Shown here: in pieces, positions 44,043 to 53,430 of the stretch | Numbering within the stretch: the stretch's first letter is position 1 | How the letters are laid out: each line of letters opens with the position of its first letter | DNA from: Lachnospiraceae bacterium | Lineage (GTDB): Bacteria > Bacillota > Clostridia > Lachnospirales > Lachnospiraceae | DNA: 64,000 nt | Direction: 5' to 3' | Assembly: GCA_021202335.1 (NCBI GenBank) | Contig: JAJQDE010000024.1 | Coordinates: 1-64,000, forward strand | Program-made: the position numbers and the translations under genes | Notes under the pieces: generated by a model | Told to the model about the DNA's origin: nothing | Seen by the model: the letters and a program-made list of their open reading frames with translations, nothing else | Database searches by the model: none

Positions 44043-44981
44043 GTGGAATATTCAAAACTGTTGAGTATCATTGTACCGTGCTATAATGAGGAGGAGAGTG
44101 TGCCGCTGTTTTACGCGGAAGCGGTAAAGCAGGAGGCTTTTTTCCATGAGAAGGATGTGGAGCTGGAATTTATCTTTGTAAACGACGGCTCAAGGGACGG
44201 TACGGTAAAAGCAGTAAAGGCACTGCATGAAAAGGATGAGAGAGTGCATTTGGTGTCGTTTTCAAGGAATTTTGGAAAGGAATCGGCGATTATCGCAGGG
44301 CTTGAAAAGGCAGAGGGCGATTTTACGGTGCTCATGGATGCGGATTTGCAGGATCCGCCCGCGATTTTGCCGGAAATGTACGGCTATATTGAGCAAGGCT
44401 ATGATTCGGTTGCGACAAGGCGGGTGGACAGAAAAGGCGAGCCGCCGATCCGCTCCTTTTTTGCAAGACGCTTTTACGGGCTTATGCGGAAAATATCAAA
44501 GACGGAGATTGTGGACGGCGCGAGGGATTACAGGCTGATGACGCGTCAGGTAACGGATGCTATTTTATCCATGAAGGAATACAACCGCTTTTCCAAGGGT
44601 ATTTTCGGCTGGGTCGGCTACAATACGAAGTGGATTGAATATGAGAATGTGCAGAGAGCCGCGGGAGAAACGAAATGGTCGTTTTGGAAGCTGTTTCTGT
44701 ACTCGCTGGACGGAATTATGGCATTTTCGACGGCGCCTCTTTCCATCGCGTCATTTTTTGGAATTTTGTTTTGCGTGATAGCGTTTGTATTTATGATATT
44801 TATTTTTGTTAAGGCGATGATTTACGGCGACCCTGTGGCAGGCTGGCCGTCGATGATGTGTATTATCTCGCTCATAGGCGGTGTACAGCTCCTTTGCATA
44901 GGCATTATGGGACAGTATATGAGCAAGATGTATATGGAGGTCAAGAACCGGCCAAAATATCTTGTTAAGGATGAATTTTGA
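44043..44981 (+). CDS. GT2 polyprenyl-phosphate glycosyltransferase (GtrB/DPM1-like)
   Basis: 312 residues. GT-A domain with IIVPCYNEEESVP and the metal-binding LMDADLQDPPA, followed by two membrane helices near 230-300. This arrangement is typical of enzymes that charge undecaprenyl phosphate with a single sugar (GtrB, DPM synthase). The start is GTG with GGAGG upstream. The following gene overlaps its stop codon by one base. A second copy of this class lies at 59209. Confidence 0.9.
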   Translation: MEYSKLLSIIVPCYNEEESVPLFYAEAVKQEAFFHEKDVELEFIFVNDGSRDGTVKAVKALHEKDERVHLVSFSRNFGKESAIIAGLEKAEGDFTVLMDADLQDPPAILPEMYGYIEQGYDSVATRRVDRKGEPPIRSFFARRFYGLMRKISKTEIVDGARDYRLMTRQVTDAILSMKEYNRFSKGIFGWVGYNTKWIEYENVQRAAGETKWSFWKLFLYSLDGIMAFSTAPLSIASFFGILFCVIAFVFMIFIFVKAMIYGDPVAGWPSMMCIISLIGGVQLLCIGIMGQYMSKMYMEVKNRPKYLVKDEF

Positions 44982-45733
44982 TGGAGAACGGTTTGGTGAG
45001 CATTATCGTCCCGGTATACAACGCGGAGAGCTTTATCCGGGAAACAATACAGTATGTGCAGGCGCAGACCTATGAGAACTGGGAGCTGATTTTGGTGGAC
45101 GACTGCTCTTCGGATAAAAGCCGTGACGCGATAGAGGAAATCGCCCGCGCGGACAGCAGACTCAGGTTGATCCGCAGACAGGAGAATGGCGGCGCGGCAA
45201 GCTGCAGGAATCTGGGAACGGCGAACGCGCGCGGGCGCTACCTGTGCTTTTTGGACGCGGATGATATTTGGGAGAGCGTGAAGCTTGAGCTTGAGCTTGA
45301 GTTTATGGACGAAGGCAAGTGCTTTGCATTTACGGGGTATGAGTTTGCGGACGGGAACGGCAGAGGGCTTGGGAAAGTCGTGCATGTACCGGAAACAATC
45401 ACATACGCAGAGGCGCTTAAGAACACCACGATTTTTACCTCTACCGTGATGATTGACCGGAGCGTTGTCGCGGATGAGGATATCATGATGCCGTGCATTG
45501 CAAGCGAGGACACGGCGACATGGTGGAATATACTTAAAAAATATGGTCCGGGCTACGGCTTGGACGAATGTCTTGTGCGGTACAGAAGGAGCGCGGGGAC
45601 GCTTTCCTCAAACAAGCTTGAGGCAGTAAAAAGAATTTGGAATTTATATCGCAGGCACGAGAGGCTTTCGATTGCGCAAAGCATTTACTGTATGGTGTTT
45701 TGGGCATTTAGGGCAGTATTTAGGAGAATGTGA
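44981..45733 (+). CDS. GT2 family glycosyltransferase
   Basis: 250 residues. The N-terminal IIVPVYNAESFIRETI and the acidic FLDADDIWES motif give a GT-A fold of family 2. Probably adds one sugar of the repeat unit on the cytoplasmic side. Starts in a TGATG overlap with the preceding gene. Acceptor and donor are unknown. Confidence 0.88.
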   Translation: MENGLVSIIVPVYNAESFIRETIQYVQAQTYENWELILVDDCSSDKSRDAIEEIARADSRLRLIRRQENGGAASCRNLGTANARGRYLCFLDADDIWESVKLELELEFMDEGKCFAFTGYEFADGNGRGLGKVVHVPETITYAEALKNTTIFTSTVMIDRSVVADEDIMMPCIASEDTATWWNILKKYGPGYGLDECLVRYRRSAGTLSSNKLEAVKRIWNLYRRHERLSIAQSIYCMVFWAFRAVFRRM

Positions 45734-45759
45734 GGATTATAAAAAGCGGAGGAAGGCAA

Positions 45760-47166
45760 GTGGGACGGTTAGAGGCGTTAAAGCGGACTGTGATTTTACA
45801 AATGTCCCTGATAGGGCTTGTATTTCAGACTGCCCTGTACATTTATGTGTGGCAGCAGGTCTATAATGATATCATGCAGAGCGGTATGTGGCGAAGCTTT
45901 TACAGAAAGGGCTTCTGGCTTTTGGCAGCAGTCTATTTTGTGCTGCTTTTGTTTTTTACGGCTACATACGGAGGGCTTAGGATTGGCTACCTCAAGCCTA
46001 TGGATGTGTTCTTTTCGCAGGTTATTTCGATTATCTGCACCAATGTTGTGTCGTATTTTCAGATATCGCTGCTTTCGCTGCAGCTCGTGACGCCTTATCC
46101 GCTTCTTTTGATGATGCTTGGCCAGTTTGTCATTTCCGCCATGTGGACGCTTATAAGCCACAGGCTTTACAAGCGTTTTTTCCCGCCGAGGAAGCTGCTG
46201 TTTATCAGCGGGGAGCGCCCTGTTGAGGATATTCTGAAAAAGTTTGAAACGCGCAGGGACAAGTACCGGATTGTGAAATGCATCTATGAGAGCGAGGGAC
46301 AGCGGACAATTGAGCAGGAAATATTGGACGGCTGCGACGGCGTGGTGCTTTGGGACATGAATACGGGGCTTCGCAACAAGCTTTTGAAGTTCTGCTACAG
46401 TAAAGGCGTGCGGGTCTATCTGATGCCCAAAATCCCTGACATAATGGTGCAGGGCTCAGAGCAGCTTCATTTGTTTGACACGCCGATTTTGCTCATGCGG
46501 GAGTATGCGATGACCATTGAGCAGCGTTTTATCAAGCGAACGATTGATTTGGTATGCGCGCTGCTGCTGCTTGTTATCTCATCGCCATTTATGCTTTTTA
46601 CGGCGATTGCCATAAAGCTTTATGACGGAGGTCCGGTGCTGTACAGTCAGGTGCGCTGCACGCGGGACATGAGAGAATTTAAGATATTGAAATTCCGCAG
46701 CATGAGAACAGATGCGGAGAAGGACGGCGTGGCAAGGCTCGCCTCGAAGCACGACAGCCGGATTACGCCGATAGGGCGGTTTATCAGAAAGGTGCGTATT
46801 GACGAGCTTCCGCAGCTTTTTAACATTTTGAAGGGCGATATGTCGTTTATCGGTCCGCGCCCGGAGCGTCCTGAGATTATCAGGCAGTATCAGGAGGAGA
46901 TGCCGGAATTTACCTTCCGCACAAAGGTCAAGGCGGGGCTTGCAGGCTACGCGCAGGTGTATGGAAAGTACAATACGACACCCTATGACAAGCTTAAGCT
47001 TGACCTGTTTTATATTGAAAATTACAGCGTGTGGCTTGATTTGAAGCTCATGCTTTTGACAGTAAAGATTTTGTTTCAGCCCGACAGCACGGAGGGCATA
47101 GGCGAGAACCAGACAACCGCGATGCGTAAAATAGCAAATCAGATTAGGGACGAGGAAAAAATGTGA
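45760..47166 (+). CDS. Initiating polyprenyl glycosylphosphotransferase (bacterial sugar transferase)
   Basis: 468 residues. Four N-terminal membrane segments, a CoA-binding-like middle and a C-terminal catalytic domain: RTIDLVCALLLLVISSPFM, FRSMRTDAEKDG, IDELPQLFNILKGDMSFIGP (in part), RPERP and KAGLAGYAQVYGKYNT. It transfers a sugar-1-phosphate to undecaprenyl phosphate, the first step of repeat-unit assembly. Start by GTG at 45760 with GGAGGAAGG upstream. The Wzz-like gene overlaps its end by four bases. Confidence 0.93.
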   Translation: MGRLEALKRTVILQMSLIGLVFQTALYIYVWQQVYNDIMQSGMWRSFYRKGFWLLAAVYFVLLLFFTATYGGLRIGYLKPMDVFFSQVISIICTNVVSYFQISLLSLQLVTPYPLLLMMLGQFVISAMWTLISHRLYKRFFPPRKLLFISGERPVEDILKKFETRRDKYRIVKCIYESEGQRTIEQEILDGCDGVVLWDMNTGLRNKLLKFCYSKGVRVYLMPKIPDIMVQGSEQLHLFDTPILLMREYAMTIEQRFIKRTIDLVCALLLLVISSPFMLFTAIAIKLYDGGPVLYSQVRCTRDMREFKILKFRSMRTDAEKDGVARLASKHDSRITPIGRFIRKVRIDELPQLFNILKGDMSFIGPRPERPEIIRQYQEEMPEFTFRTKVKAGLAGYAQVYGKYNTTPYDKLKLDLFYIENYSVWLDLKLMLLTVKILFQPDSTEGIGENQTTAMRKIANQIRDEEKM

Positions 47167-48206
47167 ACGGTGAAATGATTATACGGCAGGGAATTGACAG
47201 CAAGGCTCTTCTTGTGACGCTGATATGCGGGCTGCCGCGGCTGCTGCTTTTGGCGGCGGCGGGGGCAGTCCTTGGCAGCGGCTTTTATCTGGCGGCTGCC
47301 TTGTATGCGTCAGGGAACGCAATGCTTGTGTCGGAAACGGAATACTATATTGACTTTGCGCAGGGCAGGCTTGAGGCAAAGGATTACTATAACGACTATA
47401 CCTGGAACGACGTGATTGCCACGGATTTAATTCTCGGGCGCATGATGGAGGAGCTTGGAGAGGATTACGATAGGGAAGAGGTTAAGCAGATGCTGTTTGC
47501 CGATATCTTATCGGATGTGAGATATCTGACCATCACCGTAACGGGAAGCGACGAGGCTTCGGTGAGTGCCGTGAGCGCCGCTTTTGAAAATGCAATTGCC
47601 ATATTCGGCGGGAGCATGGACGAATTTGACTCAATATATAAGATAGAGGATAACGGAATACGAAAGGAGCATGTTGAGCTTTTCTCGTGGAGAGCGGCAG
47701 TCTTGGGAGCAGCGGTATTTGCGGGAATTGGAATATTTTTCATTGCGCTTGCCTTTATGGTGGGGGATCGTTTTTATACAAAAACAGATGTTGCTAAATT
47801 TTTGGAGCTGCCTGTGTGCGGGCTTTCCTATAAGGACGGCGTAAGGGCGGATTTCCGGGAGCGGCGGTTATTGGAGAGCTTAAAAGAGCTGCAAGGGCAG
47901 AGCGGGGCTGAAAAAATATATCTTTTGGATGCGGCGGGCGGACAGGATGCGGACGCGTTTGCCAAAAGACTTGGAGCGCTTGACGCGGATATTGCCCGGA
48001 ATGTGGTTTCCGTGTGCGGGAGCGCGGTTTTTGAAGAGAACGCGCTTATTTTGGCAGTCGTGCCCTTCGGAAGGGTATACAGAGAAAAAATAACAGACGA
48101 AATTAATAACGCGGCGGCACGCGGGCGCAAGGTGTCGGGCGCGGCGCTTGTGCAATGCGACAGGCGTTGGATGAGGCTTTATTACGGAAAGGACGTGGAA
48201 AAGTGA
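47163..48206 (+). CDS. Wzz/YveK-like chain-length protein with kinase-like domain lacking Walker A
   Basis: 347 residues. Two membrane helices, about 24-48 and 174-198, bracket an external helical domain, as in Wzz-type co-polymerases. After the second helix comes a cytoplasmic domain that looks like a Rossmann remnant of a BY-kinase (KIYLLDAAGGQDADAF, then a final ALVQCDRRWMRLYYGK resembling the kinase end). The Walker A P-loop and the tyrosine cluster are missing. GTG start overlapping the previous gene. Likely sets chain length without its own phosphorylation. Confidence 0.72.
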   Translation: MNGEMIIRQGIDSKALLVTLICGLPRLLLLAAAGAVLGSGFYLAAALYASGNAMLVSETEYYIDFAQGRLEAKDYYNDYTWNDVIATDLILGRMMEELGEDYDREEVKQMLFADILSDVRYLTITVTGSDEASVSAVSAAFENAIAIFGGSMDEFDSIYKIEDNGIRKEHVELFSWRAAVLGAAVFAGIGIFFIALAFMVGDRFYTKTDVAKFLELPVCGLSYKDGVRADFRERRLLESLKELQGQSGAEKIYLLDAAGGQDADAFAKRLGALDADIARNVVSVCGSAVFEENALILAVVPFGRVYREKITDEINNAAARGRKVSGAALVQCDRRWMRLYYGKDVEK

Positions 48207-48985
48207 AGCTGCAGGTATTGGTGTCGGCGGTCAATGAGGACGCGGCTTCGCTTGCGGAGCGCATGAACCTTGAGAGCGACGCCGTAATCATTAATCAGAC
48301 TGACTGTTTTGACTATCAGGAATATCGGCATAAGAATAAAAGAATACAGTGCTTCTGCTTTGCGGAGCGCGGAGTGGGCTTGAGCCGCAATAACGCGCTG
48401 ATGCGGGCGGAGGGCGATATTGTGCTTTTTTCCGACGAGGATATTGTGTATGACGAGGGCTACGAGCGGAAGGTTTTGGATGCGTTTGAGGCAAATCCGG
48501 AGGCGGATTTTCTGCTTTTTAACATGCGCGTGGGGCAGGCGAGGGCAACGTATTACACCCAAAAGCGCCACCGCGTACACATTTGGAATTCGGGGCGCTA
48601 TCCGACGTACTCCTTTGCGGTGAGGCGCGAAAGGCTTCATGCTTCAAACATTACATTCTCGCTTTTGTTCGGCGGCGGCGCAAGGTACAGCAACGGCGAG
48701 GACAGCCTGTTTTTGAAGGAATGTATTAAATACGGCATGAGAGTGTACGCGGTGCCCATAGAGCTTGGCGCTGAGCGCGAGCGGGAATCCACATGGTTTA
48801 ATGGCTATACGGACAAATTTTTTATAGACAGAGGCGTGCTTTACCACTTCCTGTATGGCGCGCTGGCGTACCCGATGGCGGTGCGGTTCATTGCCGCGCA
48901 TGGTGATAAGATGTGTGCGGAAATCCCGCGCAGGAATGCGCTTGCGCTGATGAAAAAGGGGATAAGGTCGGTAGGAGGTTACTGA
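48203..48985 (+). CDS. GT-A type glycosyltransferase (GT2-like)
   Basis: 260 residues. It lacks the usual VPVYN start but has LVSAVNED, an ERGVGLSRNNALMRA segment and the acidic metal site LFSDEDIVYDEG. The domain order fits a GT2-like transferase. It starts with GTG at 48203, overlapping the previous stop, so it is translationally coupled. Donor and acceptor unknown. Confidence 0.78.
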   Translation: MKLQVLVSAVNEDAASLAERMNLESDAVIINQTDCFDYQEYRHKNKRIQCFCFAERGVGLSRNNALMRAEGDIVLFSDEDIVYDEGYERKVLDAFEANPEADFLLFNMRVGQARATYYTQKRHRVHIWNSGRYPTYSFAVRRERLHASNITFSLLFGGGARYSNGEDSLFLKECIKYGMRVYAVPIELGAERERESTWFNGYTDKFFIDRGVLYHFLYGALAYPMAVRFIAAHGDKMCAEIPRRNALALMKKGIRSVGGY

Positions 48986-48986
48986 T

Positions 48987-50102
48987 ATGGGACAGGCAGG
49001 CTCAGTGCTCTTCTATGCCGCGCTAGCTTTAATAACGTGCGTTATGGCATGGCATGTAAAAAGCACTGCCGGAGCTGAAACAACGGACGGCGATCTTCGG
49101 CAGAGGGGGATAAATAAGCTGTATCTTGGAGGCATCTTTGCCGTGCTTTTTGCCGTTTCCGCGCTGCGCTACGGCATTGGAAACGACTATGAGCAGTATA
49201 CGGTTACGGCGCATGAGGCGTATGTCGGCGGCTATGTGGTCACGGAGGCGGGCTTTAACCTTTTGGTGAAGGCGGTTTATACGCTGTTTGGCAGGGAGTG
49301 CTATGAGGCGATTTTTGCCATATTTGCCTTTGTCACGCTGCTTGTGTTTCTGCATACGCTGTATAGGGACAGTGCGGATTTTGCGCAGAGCTTTTTCCTG
49401 TTTATGACGCTTGGGATTTATTTCCAGACCTTCAATACCGTCCGGTATTATTTTGCCTTGTCCGCAGCGCTGTGCTGCATGAGGTATGTGCTTGAAAAGG
49501 ATTATATCCGCTTTGTCTTTTTCATACTGATTGCCGCGCTGTTTCATAAATCGGTGCTTTTGGTCATTCCCGCATATCTGCTTGCCTCAATTGAATGGAA
49601 GCGTTGGATGCTCGTGTCCGGAGCGGTGTTAAGCGCCCTGTGCTTTGCGGGGCGTGGAGTTATCCTAAAGCTTGCGCTTGCGCTTTATCCGTCCTACAAA
49701 AATACGATTTACCTTGAGGGGGGGATGAGCGTCACAAGCGTGGTGCGGATTGCTGCCGTGCTTGCGCTGTATCTGTGGACTGCGCATTATATTGGAGGCA
49801 GGTGGAAGGATTATCGGAAAATCAGGTTTTACGGGCAATTGAATTTTCTTGCGCTTCTTGCGGCGACCTTCTTTTCGTTCCTGCCGGTGGTGACAAGGAT
49901 TGTGTATTATTTCAGCATATCACAGCTTTTTCTGCTCCCGCTTTTGCTGAAGCAGATTGAAGACGAGCGGGTGAGAAAAAGGGTTAAGCTGATTGCGGGG
50001 CTTGTGTGCATAGCTTACTTTGTACTGTTTCTCAGGGAAGCAGCTCAGGCGGGCGTGGGTCTTTTGCCATACCGCACATGGCTCTTCAATGAGGAGGGAT
50101 AG
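48987..50102 (+). CDS. EpsG-like polysaccharide polymerase (Wzy type)
   Basis: 371 residues with about ten membrane helices. LRYGIGNDYEQYT after the second helix and the TFNTVRYYFALSAALC segment are characteristic of the EpsG family, which polymerises lipid-linked repeat units. It starts one base after the preceding stop. Its presence indicates a Wzx/Wzy-type pathway. Confidence 0.88.
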   Translation: MGQAGSVLFYAALALITCVMAWHVKSTAGAETTDGDLRQRGINKLYLGGIFAVLFAVSALRYGIGNDYEQYTVTAHEAYVGGYVVTEAGFNLLVKAVYTLFGRECYEAIFAIFAFVTLLVFLHTLYRDSADFAQSFFLFMTLGIYFQTFNTVRYYFALSAALCCMRYVLEKDYIRFVFFILIAALFHKSVLLVIPAYLLASIEWKRWMLVSGAVLSALCFAGRGVILKLALALYPSYKNTIYLEGGMSVTSVVRIAAVLALYLWTAHYIGGRWKDYRKIRFYGQLNFLALLAATFFSFLPVVTRIVYYFSISQLFLLPLLLKQIEDERVRKRVKLIAGLVCIAYFVLFLREAAQAGVGLLPYRTWLFNEEG

Positions 50103-50115
50103 AGAGGGATTTTCC

Positions 50116-50946
50116 ATGAACGATATAAAATTCAGTGTGATTATCGTATGTCTGAATGCGGGAGAGCGTCTTGGGGCGACTGTGGAAAGCGTGCTTTGCC
50201 AAAGCTACGGCAACCTTGAGATTATATTGAAGGACGGCGGCTCCACGGACGGCTCCGTCGAGAGGCTGTCGGGGACGGTGAACGACGACCGGCTTCACAT
50301 ATATGAACAAAAGGACAGCGGCATTTACGACGCCATGAATCAGGCGGTCGCGCTTGCCGAGGGGGAGTATTTTATATTTCTGAATGCGGGCGACAGCTTT
50401 TACGACGAGGATGTGCTTGATAAAATCTGCGATGTTATTTTAAGCAAAAAAGGTGAAATGCCCGATATTATATATGGAAATATGTATCACAAGGCGCTTG
50501 GAACAATGATTCAAGCCGCGCCGGAGATAAACGGGTTTGCCTGCTACCGCAATGTGCCATGCCACCAGACCTGCTTTTACAGTTACAAAATGTTTGAAGA
50601 GCGCGCATATAAGCCGGAATACAATGTGCGGGCGGATTACGAGCACTTTTTATGGTGCTTTTACGAAAAAAAGGCGAAAATCAGGTATGCGCCCGTGACG
50701 GTTGCAGTATATGAGGGCGGCGGCTACTCGGAAACGCCGGAAAATAAAAGGCTTTCCCAAAAGCAGCATCGGGAAATCGCACTGCATTATATGGGAAGAA
50801 GGAAGGTCAGGAAATACAGCCTGCTCATGGCGCTGAGCCTTGCGCCGCTTCGCAGCGCGATTGCGGAGAATAAATATCTGGCGGTATTTTATAATAAATT
50901 CAAGAGTCTGATATATAAAGTCAAAAAAGCTAAAGGAGGGCGTTGA
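50116..50946 (+). CDS. GT2 family glycosyltransferase (WcaA-like)
   Basis: 276 residues. SVIIVCLNAGERLGATVES, the LKDGGSTDGS phrase and FLNAGDSFYDED metal-binding segment. This subgroup often adds galactose or similar sugars in capsule clusters. ATG at 50116 behind GAGAGGGA; the tracked start at 50020 overlaps epsG. The next gene overlaps or abuts its end. Confidence 0.87.
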   Translation: MNDIKFSVIIVCLNAGERLGATVESVLCQSYGNLEIILKDGGSTDGSVERLSGTVNDDRLHIYEQKDSGIYDAMNQAVALAEGEYFIFLNAGDSFYDEDVLDKICDVILSKKGEMPDIIYGNMYHKALGTMIQAAPEINGFACYRNVPCHQTCFYSYKMFEERAYKPEYNVRADYEHFLWCFYEKKAKIRYAPVTVAVYEGGGYSETPENKRLSQKQHREIALHYMGRRKVRKYSLLMALSLAPLRSAIAENKYLAVFYNKFKSLIYKVKKAKGGR

Positions 50947-50948
50947 TA

Positions 50949-52250
50949 TTGAGAATACTGTGGTTGTGCAACATCATGCTTCCGTTTATCGCAAAAAGCC
51001 TTGGACAGAAGATTATAGTGAAGGAGGGCTGGCTGTCGGGACTGGCGGGAAAGCTTGTCCTGAACCAAAATCAGAATAACATAACATTTGCTATTTGCTT
51101 CCCGGCATCCGACAGCCTGAACATGGTCAACACCGATACGTTGCTGTTTGTAAAGTCGGTGGCGGACGGGATTGACTATTATATTTTCAGGGAGGACACG
51201 CAGCATCCGGAAAATTACGACGAGGGGCTTGAGGAGAGCCTGGGCGCGATCATAGAGGATTTTAAGCCCGATGTGCTGCATATCTTCGGAACTGAATATC
51301 CTCACACGCTTGCCGCCGTTAAGGCTTTTGGCAAGCCGCAGCGCACGCTGATAGGAATACAGGGGCTTTGCAGCGCGATTGCGGAGGCGTATATGGCGGA
51401 TTTGCCGATTGACGTGCAGCAGAAGCGGACGCTAAGGGACAGGATTAAGAAGGACGGACTTGCCGAGCAGCAGGAAAAGTTCAGGCTTCGCGGCGAGCAT
51501 GAGGAACAGGCGCTGTCATTGGTCGGACACGTCACCGGAAGGACGGATTTTGACAGGGAAATGACGGATAAGCTTGCGCCGCAGGCGCAGTACCATTTTA
51601 TGAATGAAACGCTGCGGGGCGAGTTTTACACGGACACGTGGAATATTGACACCATCGAGCGGTATTCGCTCTTTGTAAGTCAGGGAAATTACCCGATTAA
51701 GGGACTGCATTATGTATTGGAGCTGCTGCCGGAAATATTGGAAAAGTATGAGAACACGATGGTATATGTGGCGGGAGATGTGATAACGGGACACGGCAGT
51801 ATTCAGGATAAAATTAAGCTTTCGGGCTATGGAAAGTATTTGCTGAGCCTGATTAAGAAGAACAGGCTGGGGAAGCATGTAAAATTTGTGGGGCGCCTGA
51901 ACTCTGACAAAATGTGCGCAAGATTTTTAAAAACACACGTTTTCTTATGTCCGTCCGCCATCGAAAATTCACCTAATTCGGTAGGTGAGGCGATGCTTTT
52001 GGGCGTTCCCGTCGTGTCCGCCGATGTGGGCGGCGTGCATAATCTGCTGACGGATCAAAAGGATGGAATACTTTATGGCAGGGATAATCCGGACGGATTA
52101 AAGGACGCAATCCTGCAGATTTTTGACGACGACAAGCTTGCGATGTACTTTTCGGCGAATGCGCGCCTGCACGCGCTTGCGACCCACGACCCCGGAACGA
52201 ATTATAACAGGCTTTTGGAGATTTACCATGAAATTAACGATAGTGTCTAA
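50949..52250 (+). CDS. GT4 family glycosyltransferase
   Basis: 433 residues. GT-B fold: N-terminal LRILWLCNIMLPFIAK, C-terminal donor domain with YVAGDV, KFVGRLNS and the E(x7)E motif in SAIENSPNSVGEAMLLGVPVV (in part). Start by TTG at 50949, because GGAGGG is eight bases upstream; the tracked TTG at 50943 is too close. The next gene starts inside its 3' end (23-base overlap). Confidence 0.88.
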   Translation: MRILWLCNIMLPFIAKSLGQKIIVKEGWLSGLAGKLVLNQNQNNITFAICFPASDSLNMVNTDTLLFVKSVADGIDYYIFREDTQHPENYDEGLEESLGAIIEDFKPDVLHIFGTEYPHTLAAVKAFGKPQRTLIGIQGLCSAIAEAYMADLPIDVQQKRTLRDRIKKDGLAEQQEKFRLRGEHEEQALSLVGHVTGRTDFDREMTDKLAPQAQYHFMNETLRGEFYTDTWNIDTIERYSLFVSQGNYPIKGLHYVLELLPEILEKYENTMVYVAGDVITGHGSIQDKIKLSGYGKYLLSLIKKNRLGKHVKFVGRLNSDKMCARFLKTHVFLCPSAIENSPNSVGEAMLLGVPVVSADVGGVHNLLTDQKDGILYGRDNPDGLKDAILQIFDDDKLAMYFSANARLHALATHDPGTNYNRLLEIYHEINDSV

Positions 52251-53430
52251 CTATATAAACCATCACCAGATTCCGATGTCAAATGAGCTGTACGGGCTGC
52301 TTGGAGAGGACTTTGCCTTTGTGCAGACACAGCCCATGGAGGAGGACAGAATCCGGATGGGCTGGCAGGAGGAGGTCAGCAGTATTCCGTATCTGCGCCT
52401 GTATTATGAGGAGCGCAAAATCTGCGCCGACCTGATTTTGGAAAGCGACGTCGTTGTCTTTGGCGGCGTGGAGGATGAGAGCTATATTAAGCCCAGGCTG
52501 AATGAGGGGAAAATCGTAATCCGCGCAAGCGAGCGGCTTTATCGGGAGGGACAGTGGAAATCCATTTCCCCGCGGGGCAGGAAAAAGAAATATGAGGATC
52601 ACACGCAGTATGCGGACAAGCCTGTATATCTCTTGTGCCATGGCGCATATGTGGCGTCGGACTTTAACATTGTACATGCCTATCCCGGCAAGAAATTCGT
52701 GTGGGGATATTTTCCCGCCGTAAATACCTACAAGCTCGACAGTCTGTTTTTCAGGAAAATGCATGTGGACAGCCTTGGCAAAAGGCAGGTGCGCCTTTTG
52801 TGGGCAGGGCGATTTCTGAAGCTCAAGCATCCGGAATACGCAATCAGGGCGGCATATTATTTAAAGCGGCGGAGAATCTCCTTTCACCTTGACATGGTGG
52901 GCGGAGGGGAGCTTGAAGGGAAGCTCAGGCGTATGGTAAGACGCTGCGGGCTTGATACGTATGTGACCTTCCACGGCTTTCTTCCACCGCAGAACGTGAG
53001 GCGCTGCATGGAGGAGGCGGACATTTTCCTGTTTACCAGCAATTATCTTGAGGGCTGGGGAGCAGTTCTGAACGAGTCCATGAACAGCGCATGCGCGGTC
53101 GTTGCGGGACACGGCATCGGGGCGGTCCCGTTTCTGATAAAGCATAAGGAGAACGGGCTGGTGTACAGGACGGGGAGCTTTAAGGAATTTTTGGAGTATG
53201 TATTGCTGCTTTGCAGCGACGACGGACTGCGTGAGCGGCTTGGAAGAAATGCCTACGATACGATTATCAGAGAGTGGAACCCTAAAGAGGCGGCGCACAG
53301 GCTGTATGGCTTCAGCAAGGGGCTTATGGCGGGCGAGGTGAAGCCGTGCGAGGACGGTCCGCTCAGCATAGCGCCTGTTATTTCACCTAAGAAGGGCTAT
53401 GCCTATACCCGTGAGAGGTGCGTATTATGA
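52228..53430 (+). CDS. GT4 family glycosyltransferase
   Basis: 400 residues of GT-B type. N-terminal MKLTIVSNYINHHQIP, central LLWAGRFLKLKHPEYAIRA, and the donor-binding FTSNYLEGWGAVLNESMN. The ATG at 52228 has GGAG upstream and lies within the preceding gene. The 105-base extension in the track is out of the conserved region. The stop overlaps the start of the next gene by ATGA. Confidence 0.88.
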   Translation: MKLTIVSNYINHHQIPMSNELYGLLGEDFAFVQTQPMEEDRIRMGWQEEVSSIPYLRLYYEERKICADLILESDVVVFGGVEDESYIKPRLNEGKIVIRASERLYREGQWKSISPRGRKKKYEDHTQYADKPVYLLCHGAYVASDFNIVHAYPGKKFVWGYFPAVNTYKLDSLFFRKMHVDSLGKRQVRLLWAGRFLKLKHPEYAIRAAYYLKRRRISFHLDMVGGGELEGKLRRMVRRCGLDTYVTFHGFLPPQNVRRCMEEADIFLFTSNYLEGWGAVLNESMNSACAVVAGHGIGAVPFLIKHKENGLVYRTGSFKEFLEYVLLLCSDDGLRERLGRNAYDTIIREWNPKEAAHRLYGFSKGLMAGEVKPCEDGPLSIAPVISPKKGYAYTRERCVL

